DNA from: DATGPD01 sp041398565
GTDB lineage: Bacteria > Planctomycetota > UBA1135 > UBA2386
Reading direction: 5' to 3'
Assembly (NCBI GenBank): GCA_041398565.1
Contig: JAWKUN010000005.1
Span: 310,001-374,000 of the forward strand
Length of the DNA stretch: 64,000 bases
Both the position numbers and the translations under genes were made by a program. The notes under the pieces are model-generated. The model saw only the letters and a list, made by a program, of their open reading frames with translations. It was not told where the DNA came from and made no database searches. Shown piece after piece: positions 8,510-19,200 of this stretch (position 1 is its first letter; each line of letters starts with the position of its first letter).

Positions 8510-10207
8510 TCAGTACTGGAACGGAACGAAAGTCGCCGCGTTCGACCAAGCGTCGCCGTGGGCGCCCTGCACCTGCCACTGGAAGTGGAGCGGCACGCCG
8601 ACGAGCGAGGCGTTGAGTGGGAAGGACGCGCGGTAGGTGGAGTAGCCGTTGACGTTGGCGGCGTGGCCGTAGTCGAAGAACATCGGGCTGCCGACCCAGA
8701 GGGGCGAGCCGGTTCCCTGCGCCAGACTGAACAGGACGGCGGTGAGCGCGTTGGGCTCGACGCGTGCGACGCCGAGCTTCAGCCAGATCGGCTCGTTGCC
8801 CTTGGGGATGAGCGGCGGCGAGTTGGCGATGATCTCGGGCACCAGCGTCAGACCGGCCGGCGGGGTGCCGACCCCGAACTTGTTGGCGCCGAAAGTCACG
8901 GTGGAGCTGTAGAGCCGCGGATGATCGAACGGTGCCTGCTCGGCGGTGACACGCGGGTCGGTCAGCGCGTTGAACAAGAAGTCGGCAACGTCGAGCCGCT
9001 GCTGTGTCGTCAGGGGGCCGAAGGTGGTGGCGCTGTCGGGCGAGCCGTGGCGCACACCGTTGACGTAGAAGTCGATCAGCTGCGTCTGGGTGAAGGCCTT
9101 GCCGATGCTGAAGAAGGCCGGGTGCAGGCGGAGGTTGCGCAGCGTCGCCGTCTTACGCGCCGGTTGGTCGATGTTCTTGCCGTTGAACAGACCGATGAAG
9201 GTGAAGTCGCCGTCCGAGAAGAGGTTGTCGAACGGGTCGTCGAGCTTCCCGTCCGATGTCAGGGTCGGGTCGCCCGAGTGCGAGTGGCAACTGAAACAGC
9301 TGCCATGCGTGTTCTGCTTCATGATGTCGAAGCCGCGGATCTGCGCCGCGGTCATCGTCCCGAGATCGATCGGCGCGTGATCTGGGATGAGCGTGCGCAG
9401 GTAGTGCGCGATCGCCATCGCGAAGCGCTCCCGGGTGACACCCTGGTCGTTGCCGACGATCGAGTAACCGCTGAACACCGTATCGAAGACCGCGTGGTAG
9501 TTGGCGCCCGACGTCACGATCCACTGGATGTCGGCGGGAATCGTCGCCGGGTCTACCATCGCCAACGGCAGGGAGGTGCCGAGCTTGGCCTGCAGGAAGC
9601 CGCTCCAGGCGATCCCCTCGTGGCCCATCTCGACCGCCGACAACGGCGGCTCGACCGCGAGCGCTTCGAGCGCGGCATCGGTAGCGAAGCCCGGAAGGGG
9701 ATTGCCGTTGGCGTCGGCGAAGTCCGGTCCCGCCCGCAGGTTCCAGAACAGCTTCTCGAACAGGTAGGCCCCGATCATGGTCGGGGCCGCCACCGGCGTG
9801 ACGCCGCGCTTGGTGGCTTGCGTGGACGGCGCTGTGCTGTCGAAGTCGACGGTGCCCCACTGGCTCACTGCTTGCGGCACGACGCCGAACGACCCGACGT
9901 TGCCGTTCGTGTGGTTGCCGCCGGGCCTCCCGTCGATGCCGCCGTGGGCCGGCGAGTGGCAGGTGCCGCACGCCATGGTGTTGTCGCTCGACACCTGTTC
10001 CTCCCAAAACAGCGCCTTGCCCAACTGGGCGATCTCGTCGCGCTTGGTGACTTCATCCGGCGACGCGGTACTGCGCGGGTACGGATTGGAAGTGGGGGCC
10101 TTGGGGTGCGGCCAGTTCGATTGGTCGGGGTCGTCACCGATCAGGGTGCCCGTTTGGGCCAGGCCGACGGGAGCGAAGAGGAACAGCGCAAGCAGATGTC
10201 GGTGCAT
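8510..10207 (-). CDS. Di-heme cytochrome c peroxidase / MauG family protein with C-terminal beta module
   Basis: 565 residues from the ATG at 10207, signal peptide MHRHLLALFLFAPVGLAQ. The heme-binding motifs are CGTCH (near residue 78) and CFSCH (near residue 302). Family context is strong: LGKALFWEEQVSSDNTMACGTCHSPAHGG, GVTPVAAPTMIGAYLFEKLFWNLRAG, RERFAMAIAHYLRTLIPD and RKTATLRNLRLHPAFFSIGKA. It probably acts in the periplasm as a peroxidase or MauG-like oxidase. Compared with typical enzymes of 320-400 residues it has about 150 extra C-terminal residues, ending SFPLNASLVGVPLHFQW then S-N-A-A-T-F, the same terminal module as other secreted proteins here. It converges with the propeller gene (23 bp apart). 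Confidence 0.9.
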   Translation of the reverse strand: MHRHLLALFLFAPVGLAQTGTLIGDDPDQSNWPHPKAPTSNPYPRSTASPDEVTKRDEIAQLGKALFWEEQVSSDNTMACGTCHSPAHGGIDGRPGGNHTNGNVGSFGVVPQAVSQWGTVDFDSTAPSTQATKRGVTPVAAPTMIGAYLFEKLFWNLRAGPDFADANGNPLPGFATDAALEALAVEPPLSAVEMGHEGIAWSGFLQAKLGTSLPLAMVDPATIPADIQWIVTSGANYHAVFDTVFSGYSIVGNDQGVTRERFAMAIAHYLRTLIPDHAPIDLGTMTAAQIRGFDIMKQNTHGSCFSCHSHSGDPTLTSDGKLDDPFDNLFSDGDFTFIGLFNGKNIDQPARKTATLRNLRLHPAFFSIGKAFTQTQLIDFYVNGVRHGSPDSATTFGPLTTQQRLDVADFLFNALTDPRVTAEQAPFDHPRLYSSTVTFGANKFGVGTPPAGLTLVPEIIANSPPLIPKGNEPIWLKLGVARVEPNALTAVLFSLAQGTGSPLWVGSPMFFDYGHAANVNGYSTYRASFPLNASLVGVPLHFQWQVQGAHGDAWSNAATFVPFQY

Positions 10208-10320
10208 GTCGAGCAGGTGGTTCGAGGCGAGTTCCGGGGCAGCGGAGTCGCGGCGGGCCGAATGGCTGTTAGGTCCGCGGTGGCACGCCACAGCTTCGTC
10301 TTTCCGAGAAAACGGCCGCG

Positions 10321-11448
10321 TCACCTGTCGTCCCGGCCGTTGCCTCCCTCGAACGCCACGACGCATGCGGTCCCCTGCAGCCGCTCGAGCTTCGCGCGCA
10401 GCTCCTCGCACAGCGCGCGCACTCGTGCCGTCTCGACGTGGCCGACGACCTTGAGGCGCACCGCATCGCTGCTCTCTTCGTAGGTCACCTCGGCCGCGTC
10501 GAGCCGGTACCGGGCACGCACCGGATGCTCCCACTCGCCCGCCGGATCGCCGAGGCCGACACCGTGGTAGAGCTGCCGATAGGTCGCGAGGTCGAACCGA
10601 CAGCCTGCCTGCTTCAGCGCGACGAACGGATCGGTCTCGACGCCGGCGGCGGCCAAGGCCGGGTTCGCCGGGCCGTCCGGACGCGCGTCGGGAAACTGCG
10701 TGTACAAGGCCGCCAGCTCCATGAAGAACAGGAGCAGGTCGTCCCCGTCGGCGCGGTGCACGGCCCACTGCTGCCACGGTCGCCGCGTCAGCCGGGTCCA
10801 CGTTCCTTGCGGCAGAGCCAGGGCGAAGTCGTCGACGTTGTCGCGCAGGACGTCGTGTTCGTGATGGATCGTGCCGCCGCGGACGACCAAGGTGTTCCCA
10901 TCGTCGGCGAGTTCGGCCGTGTGCTTGAAGATCCAACCCGGTGCGTCCCCGCGAGTCGCCAGCTCGGAAAAGCGCAGCGCGTCGAGATGCAGGAGGTGGA
11001 CCGGCGTGTGCCCCGGACACCGTCGCTCGGGGTAGCCGAGGTTGCCGAGCACCACGATTTGGTCGCCGACCAGCGTGGCGCTGTGGAAGTCGGTGGGCGG
11101 AAACGCGTGCTCCGAGTAGCCGAAGATCGCGACGCGATCGCCCGGGTAACGCACGACGACGTCGTTGTAGATGTAGAAGTCCGGGTCGTAGTGGTCCTCG
11201 TGCTCGCCGGCGATGTGCACGACGCGACCGTCGGGCAGTTCGGTGCGCGAGCAGCCGTGGCGGTCGAAACACCAGCCAGGTCCGGCGTCGCTCGGGTCGG
11301 GCCCCTGGAACTTCTGGTTCGCCTCCCAGGCACTGATCTCGGCACGCACGAGCCACTCCCACACCGGCACGCACATGCGTTGCGGATTGCCGGCGCCGCG
11401 GCGCGGGCTGCGCTCGGCAAGAAACTGCTCGCGGGTGATCTCGCTCAT
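10321..11448 (-). CDS. Kelch-like hypothetical protein
   Basis: 375 residues, no signal peptide, predicted cytoplasmic. I do not recognise a characterised family. Propeller-like strands are present in the middle (SATLVGDQIVVLGNLGYPERR, GNTLVVRGGTIHHEHD, FALALPQGTWTRLTRRPWQ), which read like Kelch blades comparing a stored value with a display. A C-terminal acidic/basic helical tail follows (VETARVRALCEELRAKLERL). The first 18 codons (MSEITREQFLAERSPRR) are almost repeated at 20463-20516, where they remain only as a relic. Just upstream (11466-11600) lies a relic of a thioesterase gene, so this gene once followed a thioesterase as its duplicate at 20.5 kb did. Confidence is for the gene, not its function. 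Confidence 0.75.
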   Translation of the reverse strand: MSEITREQFLAERSPRRGAGNPQRMCVPVWEWLVRAEISAWEANQKFQGPDPSDAGPGWCFDRHGCSRTELPDGRVVHIAGEHEDHYDPDFYIYNDVVVRYPGDRVAIFGYSEHAFPPTDFHSATLVGDQIVVLGNLGYPERRCPGHTPVHLLHLDALRFSELATRGDAPGWIFKHTAELADDGNTLVVRGGTIHHEHDVLRDNVDDFALALPQGTWTRLTRRPWQQWAVHRADGDDLLLFFMELAALYTQFPDARPDGPANPALAAAGVETDPFVALKQAGCRFDLATYRQLYHGVGLGDPAGEWEHPVRARYRLDAAEVTYEESSDAVRLKVVGHVETARVRALCEELRAKLERLQGTACVVAFEGGNGRDDR

Positions 11449-11465
11449 GGGAGTCCTGCGGGACG

Positions 11466-11600
11466 AACCGGGCGCACCGCGTCCCGGCCGTCAGCCTAGC
11501 GTCGCCGAGCCGCCGGCTCCCGGGCTCCGTCACCAGGCCCGTGAACTCGTGCCGGCAGCGACCGCCTCCACCTTCCGTAGCGAGTCCATCGCAAGAGGCT
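11466..11600 (-). pseudogene. Relic of hotdog thioesterase gene (3' end)
   Basis: Degraded copy of the 3' end of the thioesterase gene at 20541-20993. In minus-strand reading it contains MDSLRKVEA-VAAG aligned to MDTLQKMALPERW of the intact gene, then shared blocks GAGTTCACGG, GTGACGGAGCC and CCGGCGGCTCGGCGA, and GCTGACGGCC around the intact gene's stop codon. Several small deletions break the frame. The homology runs straight into the start codon of the Kelch-like gene, as at the intact locus, showing that a two-gene unit was duplicated. No upstream half of the thioesterase can be recognised. Confidence 0.7.
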
Positions 11601-11692
11601 CTCCGTCCGGTGATCCCAATCTTGCGTGATGCCGAGCGACGCGTGGCGTTGTCTCATCCGTCGGTCCCCCGACCGGTAGCTTGCTGCGTGAC

Positions 11693-14600
11693 ATGACCGC
11701 CTTCGATCCGATCGACCAACTCATGCTGCCGGTGCTCGAACTGCCGGAATCGGCCTGGTCTGCCGCGATCGACGACCTGTGTGCCTGCAACGTGGCGCAC
11801 GCCGACGAGATCCGCCGGCGGTTCGGACTCCTGTGCGGTCTCGGGTTCCACGAGAGCCTGCCCGCACCCACCGACGACCTCGCGGTGCCCGAGCGGCTCG
11901 GCGAGTTCCAACCGCGCGAACGGCTCGGACGCGGCGGCATGGGCGTCGTCTACGTCGCCCGCCAGGAGCGCCTCGATCGGCTCGTCGCGCTGAAGCTGGT
12001 GCGGCCCGAGCAGCTCTACTTCGACGGTGCACGCGAACGCTTCCGGCGCGAGGTCACCGCCGTGGCCCGCCTCTCGCACCCGGGGATCGTCTCGGTGTTC
12101 GCGGTCGGCGAGGAGCACGGGGTCCCCTATCTGGCCATGGAGCTGCTGCGCGGCGCGAGCCTCGACGACGTCGTCGGCGCTCTGGCGGGCCGGCGTCCCG
12201 AGGAACTCACGGGCGCCGACCTGGCGCGCGTGGTGGGCGATCGCGCCGGCGCGCCGGTGGAACCCGCTGGCCGAGAGACGTTCGACGGTCCGTGGACGAC
12301 GGTGTGCACGGCGATCGTGCGCCGCGTGGCCCTGGCCGTGGCGCACGCGCACGAGCACGGGATCGTCCACCGCGACATCAAGCCGAGCAACGTGATGGTG
12401 ACGGTCGAGGGGCGCGTCGTGTTGCTCGACTTCGGCCTGGCTCAGCCGGCCGGAGCCGACCGCATGACGCTGGCCGGCGCCCACGTCGGCTCGCTGCCGT
12501 ACATGGCGCCCGAACAGATCCGCGGCGAAGTCGGGGACGAACGCACCGACGTGTACGGGCTCGGCGTCCTGCTGCGCGAGATCTTGACGCTGCGCCAACC
12601 GTTCCTCGCCGCGTCGCGCGAGACGACGCGCGAACGCATCCTGCACGGCGATGGCCGCGCGCCGGCCACCGACAACCGATCGATCTCCTGGGAACTGAGC
12701 GCGGTGTGCGGGAAGGCCACCGAGCCGGAGCCGCGGCGACGGTACGCCGGCGCCGCGGGTCTGGCGCAGGACCTCGACAACGTGCTGGGCCGGCGGCCGA
12801 TCACGGCGCGCCCCGCCAGCCCGGTGCGCCGCCTCGTGCGCTGGACCCAGCGGCGACCGGCGCTGGCCACCGGCCTCGTGCTGGGGGCGCTCGCCGCCAG
12901 TGGCACGCCGACGGCCATCGCCATCGGCATCGCCGGCCAGCGCGACCGGGCCCGCGCCGCGGAGACGGCACAGGTGCAGCGCGCCTTCGAAGCGAGTCTG
13001 GCAGCGGCGTGGGCGGCGCTGCAGATGCACGACGTCGGCGAGGCGCGGCGACGCCTGGCGGCCTGTCCGCCGGCGCTGCGCGGCTTCGAGTGGCAGCACC
13101 TGTCGCTCGCGGTCGACGGCAGCCTCGCGGTCATGACCGGCCACGCCGACCCGGTCGGGGCTGTGGCGATCAACCGCGACACGTCACTGCTGGCCTCGGG
13201 CGACGCCAAGGGCACGATCCGGCTGTGGGACCTCCGCCGGGGAGCCACGGCCCACGAGTTCACCCACCACGACGCCAGCATCTGGCAGCTCTCGTTCAGC
13301 GCCGACGGCGACCGCTTGCTGGCAAACGACGCGGCCGGGCACACCAGCGTCGTGAACGTCGCGACGCACACGGTGCTCGCCGAACGCCGGCGGGCGTCGC
13401 GCCGGGAAGCAGTCTGGTTGGGGATCGACGGCCGCGCTCCCCTGGTGAGCCTCGGCGGTTGGCGCCTCGTCGAACTCGACCCGCAGCTCCTCACGCCGCG
13501 TCGCGAGATCGTGCTGGAAGCCGTGGGCGTGGCGCCCGAGCAGCTGATGGTCCACGACGACCGCTTCCTGACGTCGGTGTCGGGCCGGCGCCTCGACGTG
13601 TGGGACCTGCAGACCGGCCGCTCGTGCCTGCGCGTTCCCGACGCGACGCCGACCGGGTTCGTCGCCATCAACGTCTCGACCGGCGGCGACCGTGCCGTCC
13701 TCGCCGACGCGTCCGGACGCCTCCTCGTCGTCGAGATCCCGAGCGGGCGCAGCGTGCAGGTGCTCGGCGGTGCGTTCGCAGTGCGCGACGTCGCGTTCGA
13801 TCAGACCGGCCGCTACCTGGTCGCGGGCGGGCGCGACGGGTCTGTTCGCTGCTGGGAGGTCGCCACCGGCCGACTCCTGGGTGTCCACCTAGGCCACGAT
13901 GGCGCGATCAGCTGTGTCGCGTTCGCCGGCGCGCGCATGTTGATCGCGACCGCGGGCGAGGACCACACGGTCCGTCTGTGGAGTCCGTTCGGCAGCCCTG
14001 CCCACTTCGAGCTGCGCGGCCACGTCGGCGCTGTGACCCGCGTCGCCTTCCTGCCCGACGGCGACCGCCTCGTCTCGGCGTCTCAGGACGGTTCGGTGCG
14101 CGTCTGGGACACGGTCACCGGCATGCCTCTGCTGGCGCGCCTCGACTATCCCCACCATGTCAACGCGCTCGCGGTCGGCGCCGCTGGCCACGCGGTGTCG
14201 GCCTCGTACCACGGTTGGTTGACGACCATGGACCCGAGCACGACCGCGCATCTGCCGGACCTCAAGGTCAGCGACGGTTGGATCTACGACCTGGCCGCCG
14301 CACCCGGGCGCCTGCTGATCGCCGGCCAGGCAGGCTGTTGGATCGCGGCCGCCGCCGAACCGTCGGTGCCGCAACCGCTCGCGGGCGGATCCGGGGCGTG
14401 CAACACCTGCGCTCTCGACCGCGCCGGCACGGTCGCGTACGCCGCGCGCCTCAGCGGGCAGGTCGTTCGTTGGAACCTGGCGGCGGCACAGGCGGGCACG
14501 GTGTTGTGCGCCGAGAGCAGCCTGATCGCCGATCTCGCAGTGGCCGACGACGACCGGACTCTGTTCCTGGTGGTGGGCAACGACGTGGTGCAACGCGACG

Positions 14601-15439
14601 CGCGCGACGGGCATCCGATCTGGCGGCGATCGAGCAGCAGCCCAGCGCGCGCCGTGGCCTCGCTCCCCGGTGGCCGGCGGATCGTCACCGGTCACGACGA
14701 CGGATCGGTCGTGTTCTGGGACGCGCAGTCGGGCGAGGCCCTGCTGACCCGCAAGCTGGGCGACGCGCCGGTCTTGACGGTTGCCTGCGACCCGACCGGA
14801 CGCGTCGTCGCTGCCGGCTGCGAGGACGGGACCTGCCAGGTGCTCCGCGCGGCATCGGCCGTCGCCGCAGGCGACGTGCTGCGGACCGCCGGGCTCCTCG
14901 CGGCCAGGTCGTTGCACGCCGAGCTGCGCGCCGAGCTGCGCACCCGCGACGAGGTGCTGGCGGCGATCGACGACCACGTCGATCTGGATCCCGAGGTCCG
15001 CGCCTGGATGCGCGACAGCGAGCGCTGGTCGCTGCCGATGCCCTGGTGCGTCGTCAGCGCCGCCGCGGACCTGGTCGTTCAGCCCGATCTGCCGGCCGAG
15101 CGGTACCGGTCCATGCGCCGCGTCGCCGAGGCATACCTGGCGCAGGTCGAACCCGGATCCAGGCTCGCGACCGGCGTCCTCGCGTTGGCGAGCGTGCGAC
15201 TCGGGGAGCCGGACCGCGCCCTCGAGGTGACCGCGCCGTTGACGGAGGCCGACCTGGCCGCGAGCGGCTGGCCTGAGGCGAGCCTGCGCGCAGCCCGCGC
15301 TCTGGCACGGCACGCCCTCGGCGACGACGCGGGCGCGCGCACCGACGGCGCGCCGCTCGCCGCGCTGGCCGCCCGACCCGATGCCCCCGGCACCACCGTG
15401 TCGCTCTGGCGCGAGGTGGAAGCGGCGCTCGCGCGCTGA
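11693..15439 (+). CDS. Ser/Thr protein kinase with C-terminal WD40 propellers
   Basis: 1248 residues from the ATG at 11693; an in-frame TTG lies 12 bp upstream. Residues 1-75 are a helical N-terminal region. The Hanks-type kinase domain spans about 75-365: glycine loop GRGGMGVVY, VALKLV lysine, catalytic HRDIKPSNV near 226, DFGLA near 246 and APEQIRGE. A membrane segment (ATGLVLGALAASGTPTAIAIGIAG, about 388-412) separates it from roughly 600 residues of WD40 blades (GTIRLWDL, GSVRCWEV, HTVRLWSP, GSVRVWDT, GSVVFWDA) and a C-terminal helical region. The architecture is typical of planctomycetes: cytoplasmic kinase, extracytoplasmic sensor. The convergent ECF sigma gene ends 21 bp away, suggesting a kinase-sigma pair. 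Confidence 0.93.
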   Translation: MTAFDPIDQLMLPVLELPESAWSAAIDDLCACNVAHADEIRRRFGLLCGLGFHESLPAPTDDLAVPERLGEFQPRERLGRGGMGVVYVARQERLDRLVALKLVRPEQLYFDGARERFRREVTAVARLSHPGIVSVFAVGEEHGVPYLAMELLRGASLDDVVGALAGRRPEELTGADLARVVGDRAGAPVEPAGRETFDGPWTTVCTAIVRRVALAVAHAHEHGIVHRDIKPSNVMVTVEGRVVLLDFGLAQPAGADRMTLAGAHVGSLPYMAPEQIRGEVGDERTDVYGLGVLLREILTLRQPFLAASRETTRERILHGDGRAPATDNRSISWELSAVCGKATEPEPRRRYAGAAGLAQDLDNVLGRRPITARPASPVRRLVRWTQRRPALATGLVLGALAASGTPTAIAIGIAGQRDRARAAETAQVQRAFEASLAAAWAALQMHDVGEARRRLAACPPALRGFEWQHLSLAVDGSLAVMTGHADPVGAVAINRDTSLLASGDAKGTIRLWDLRRGATAHEFTHHDASIWQLSFSADGDRLLANDAAGHTSVVNVATHTVLAERRRASRREAVWLGIDGRAPLVSLGGWRLVELDPQLLTPRREIVLEAVGVAPEQLMVHDDRFLTSVSGRRLDVWDLQTGRSCLRVPDATPTGFVAINVSTGGDRAVLADASGRLLVVEIPSGRSVQVLGGAFAVRDVAFDQTGRYLVAGGRDGSVRCWEVATGRLLGVHLGHDGAISCVAFAGARMLIATAGEDHTVRLWSPFGSPAHFELRGHVGAVTRVAFLPDGDRLVSASQDGSVRVWDTVTGMPLLARLDYPHHVNALAVGAAGHAVSASYHGWLTTMDPSTTAHLPDLKVSDGWIYDLAAAPGRLLIAGQAGCWIAAAAEPSVPQPLAGGSGACNTCALDRAGTVAYAARLSGQVVRWNLAAAQAGTVLCAESSLIADLAVADDDRTLFLVVGNDVVQRDARDGHPIWRRSSSSPARAVASLPGGRRIVTGHDDGSVVFWDAQSGEALLTRKLGDAPVLTVACDPTGRVVAAGCEDGTCQVLRAASAVAAGDVLRTAGLLAARSLHAELRAELRTRDEVLAAIDDHVDLDPEVRAWMRDSERWSLPMPWCVVSAAADLVVQPDLPAERYRSMRRVAEAYLAQVEPGSRLATGVLALASVRLGEPDRALEVTAPLTEADLAASGWPEASLRAARALARHALGDDAGARTDGAPLAALAARPDAPGTTVSLWREVEAALAR

Positions 15440-15460
15440 CCACCGTGGCTTGCGGCGCGT

Positions 15461-16078
15461 TCAGGGGGCGGGATCGCGGCGACCGTCCAGCACCGCCACC
15501 AGTTCGAGGAGGGCGCGCCCGAGCAGCATGCTGACCGCGCCCTCCGACCGCTGCATCGCCTGAGCGACCTCGGCTCGGGACAGGCTGACGATGCGCGACA
15601 GGGTGATGACCTCGCGGTAGTCCTCGGGGAGCCGGTCGAAGGCGCGCTCGATGCGCTCGGCGAGTTCGTGCGCCGCGGCCGCCTCGGTCGGTGTCGTGAC
15701 GCGCAGGTACATCGGCAGCAGGTGGTCGTCGCCGTTCGAGTCGGCCGCACGTTCGTGCTTGGGATGGCGACGCTCGGCGCGGTGGAAGCGGGCGCGCTCG
15801 CGCAGCTTGTTGAGGGCGGTCTTGAACAGCCAGCCGCGGAACGCCTCCTCGCTGCGCCACTCGAAGGTCGGCGCCCCCTCGAGGACCTGGCGACACACCG
15901 ACTGCACCAGGTCGGAGCACGATTCGCGCTGGCGCATGCCCGCGTCGACCCGCAGGCGGACGAACGCCCGCAGGCGCGGCAGGTAGCGCTCGAGGAGTGC
16001 GCCCAGGCTGGCGTCGTCGCCGCTCGCGACCCGGCGCACCAGATCGACGCTGTCCTTCGGGTCGGGAGGGTGGGCCAT
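15461..16078 (-). CDS. ECF RNA polymerase sigma factor
   Basis: 205 residues from MAHPPDPKDS at 16078. Region 2 is recognisable as SLGALLERYLPRLRAFVRLRVDAG, followed by CSDLVQSVCRQVLEG and EEAFRGWLFKTALNKLRER. Region 4 is the C-terminal helix-turn-helix ERAFDRLPEDYREVITLSRIVSLSRAEVAQAMQRSEGAVSMLLGRAL. There is no anti-sigma gene next to it; instead it converges on the kinase-WD40 gene, as in planctomycete ECF groups thought to be controlled by Ser/Thr kinases. A CATACT box lies about 17 nt upstream of the start codon in the gene's direction. Function: directs RNA polymerase to a regulon that cannot be read from this sequence. Confidence 0.92.
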   Translation of the reverse strand: MAHPPDPKDSVDLVRRVASGDDASLGALLERYLPRLRAFVRLRVDAGMRQRESCSDLVQSVCRQVLEGAPTFEWRSEEAFRGWLFKTALNKLRERARFHRAERRHPKHERAADSNGDDHLLPMYLRVTTPTEAAAAHELAERIERAFDRLPEDYREVITLSRIVSLSRAEVAQAMQRSEGAVSMLLGRALLELVAVLDGRRDPAP

Positions 16079-16271
16079 CGGCCGGAGTGGACAGGAGTAT
16101 GGCGCCAGATCGACGAGAAGCGTGGCTGGGCGACGGGATGCCCGGTCCTTCAACCGCAGCCAAGGCGAACTCCGGCCGCCTGAGGTTTCACGCGGAACGC
16201 GTGATCCGCGCCGCGCCCTGGCATTGCCCCCGGGTGCGGACTCGGTGTCCGCCCGGTCCCCTCGCCCCGCC

Positions 16272-19200
16272 ATGACACGCATGACCCGTCCCTATCCGAT
16301 CGTCGCTCTGGCCCTGGCCGGCGCCGTCCAGGCTCAACTCACGCTGGCTCCGGTCGCGGCACGCCCCGGCGAGAGCCTGCAGGCACCGTTCGGCTTCTAC
16401 GACGCCCAGCGGGGACGGGTGACGCTCGTGGGCGGGCTCGGTTTCAACAGTGTGGTGCCCCGCCAGCTCCTGCAGTACGAGGGCCTGGACAGCATGGAAC
16501 TGACGACTTCGTCGCCGTTCCCGCTTCGGGCGTACGGAGCCACCGCGGTTGACGCCACCGGCACGGTCGTACTGTTCGGCGGGCTGAACTCCGACGTCTC
16601 CCGCTCCGACGAGACGTGGCGCTGGGACCCGACGCTGCCTGGCGCGGTGCCCGTGCCCGGCCTGGGCACGCGCCCGGCGTCACGGTCGCACACCGCCATG
16701 ACGCTCGACCGTCGTTCCGGCGCCGTGGTGCTGTTCGGCGGCGTCGGCACCGCCGGCGACCTCGGCGACACCTGGCTGTGGCGCAGCGGCGGCTGGACCC
16801 AGGTGTTCCCCGCCACCGCCCCCACCCCGCGCAGCGGGCACGCCATGGCCTTCGACCCGGCGTCGGGCCGCGTGGTGCTGTTCGGCGGCACCAGCCAGGC
16901 GACCCTTCTGTCCGATACCTGGGCCTTCGACGGAAGCAACTGGGTCACGGTCCCCGTCAGCGGACCGAGCCCACGCAGCGGCCACGTCATGGCGCTCGAC
17001 GAAGCGCGCGGCGAAGTCGTGCTCGTGGGCGGCGACGTCGGCGGCACGACGGACTCGGGCGAGACCTGGGTCCTGCGACCGAGCGGGTGGCAACTGCGCG
17101 CCGGATCGCTGCCGTACAGCGTGACGGGCACCGACGGCACCCTGGTCTTCGACGCGCGGCGCCAGCAGCTCGTGCACACCGGTGGCAGACGCAAAGCTCC
17201 GTTCTTCGGCTGGCTTCCGAGCCTCGGCACGCGCACCTGGGATGGCACGGCCTGGGCCTCGCTCGGCGGCACCGGAACGACCGTGGCGGCCGACCCGTAC
17301 CCTTCGCCTCGCCTCGACGCGATGACGGCGTTCGACTCGAGCCGCGGGCGGATCGTGGCGTTCGGCGGGCAGCTCTACCCGTCGAACGAGGTCGTGGCCG
17401 AGACCTGGGAATTCGGCGATGGGGTGTGGGCGCTGCGCGCGCCACCGCAGGCGCCGAGTCGCCGCCGGTTCGGAGCCATGGCCGCCGGCGCCGGCGCTTG
17501 CTGGCTGTTCGGCGGTGAGAACGCGCTCGGAACCATCGCCACCGACGACCTGTGGCGCTGGGACGGCATTCGCTGGACCCTCGCCCCGACCGGGGCCACG
17601 CGGCCACCGGCGCGCACGTTCGCCAACATGGCGTTCGACCCGAACCGCAACCGGCTGGTGCTCTACGGCGGCCTCGACCAGGCCACCAACTCGCTGGCGG
17701 ATGCCTGGGAGTACGACGTCAACGCAGGTACCTGGGCACCCGGTTCGGGCACGCCGCCCTCGGCACGCCTGGCGCCGGCGATGTGTTGGCACGCCGGGCG
17801 AGGGACCATCGTGCTGCACGGTGGCCAGCTTCCCGGCACGACGTTGAGCCCCGAGTTCTGGGAGTACGACGGCCGGCAATGGGCGCTGCGCAACAGCACC
17901 GGCCCGGCGCTGGACCGGCACTCGATGGCCTTCGACGCGGCGCGCAGCCGCGTGGTCGTGACCGACGGTCAGAACACCTGGGAGTTCGACGGCCGGACCT
18001 GGCAGGCGTTCGGCACCGGCGCCGTCCTGTCGCCCTCGCTCGTCTACGACACCGAGCGGCAGCAGTGTGTCGCGGTGAGCCTGATCGCCTGGAGCTTCTT
18101 GGCGCTGAGCGCCTGGACCGGCAGTGCCTGGTCGGTGATCCCCCCGGCGCCCGGCCTGGGCACACGCTCCAGCCACAGCCTCACCTTCGATCCGGTGCGC
18201 CACCTCGACGTGCTGATCGGCGGCGTCGACGGCGGTGCGACGACCGGCGACTGGTGGGACTGGGACGGCCACGACTGGAGGCGCACGCTGCCGGTGCACC
18301 GCCTGCCGGCGCGCCAGGACCACGCGGCCACATGGCTCTCGGGCGAGAACAAGGTCCTGGTGTTCGGCGGCCGCGCTCCGAACAACGCCTGGCTCGGCGA
18401 CACCTGGCTCCTGGACGCGGCGAACAAGGACTGGATCGGGGTGGCCGGCACTGGACCGTCGCCGCGCTCGGGCCACGCGCTGTGCATGGACGAAGCGGCC
18501 GGGCGGGCGGTGCTGTTCGGCGGCGACGACGGTGCCGCCACCAACGACACCTGGACGTTCACGCGCGCGTCGGGCTGGGTTCCGGTGTCGGCGTTCGTGC
18601 GGCCGCCGGCGCGCACGGCGCACGCGATGGCCTGGTATCCGCCGACCGGGAAGACCCTCGTGTTCGGCGGCTCGGGCAGCGGCGGCCTCATGAACGACAC
18701 CTGGCAGTTCAGTGCGAGCGCCGGCTGGTCACAGGTCGTGACGGCGCACGTGCCGCCCGCACGCCAGGGCCACGTCCTGTTGTACGACCCGGTGCGCGCG
18801 CGCCTGGTCCTGCACGGTGGCTTCGGCGCCGGGCTCGTGACGCTGCAGGACGTGTGGGAGTACGACGGCAGCGACTGGATCCAGCGCACGCCCGAGACCA
18901 CGTCGCCGGCGCTGGTGAGCCACGCCGCCACCTTCGATGCGGCGCGCGGCCGCGTGGTGCTGTCGTCCGGAGCGTCGCTGCACCAGCTCTGGTCCAACGT
19001 CGATCCGGCCGGCGTCGGCGACCCGGCCGCGCCGCTGCCGCTCACCTACGAGACCCAACCCGTGGTCGGGGATGTCTTCCGCCTGGCGTTCCCGGTCAAC
19101 GGCGCCGCACTCGTGTACTTCGCCGCCGGACCGGCCACCACGCCGCGCCTGGTGCTGCCGCCACCGCTCGGGTGCCGCAACCTACGCATGTTCGTCGACC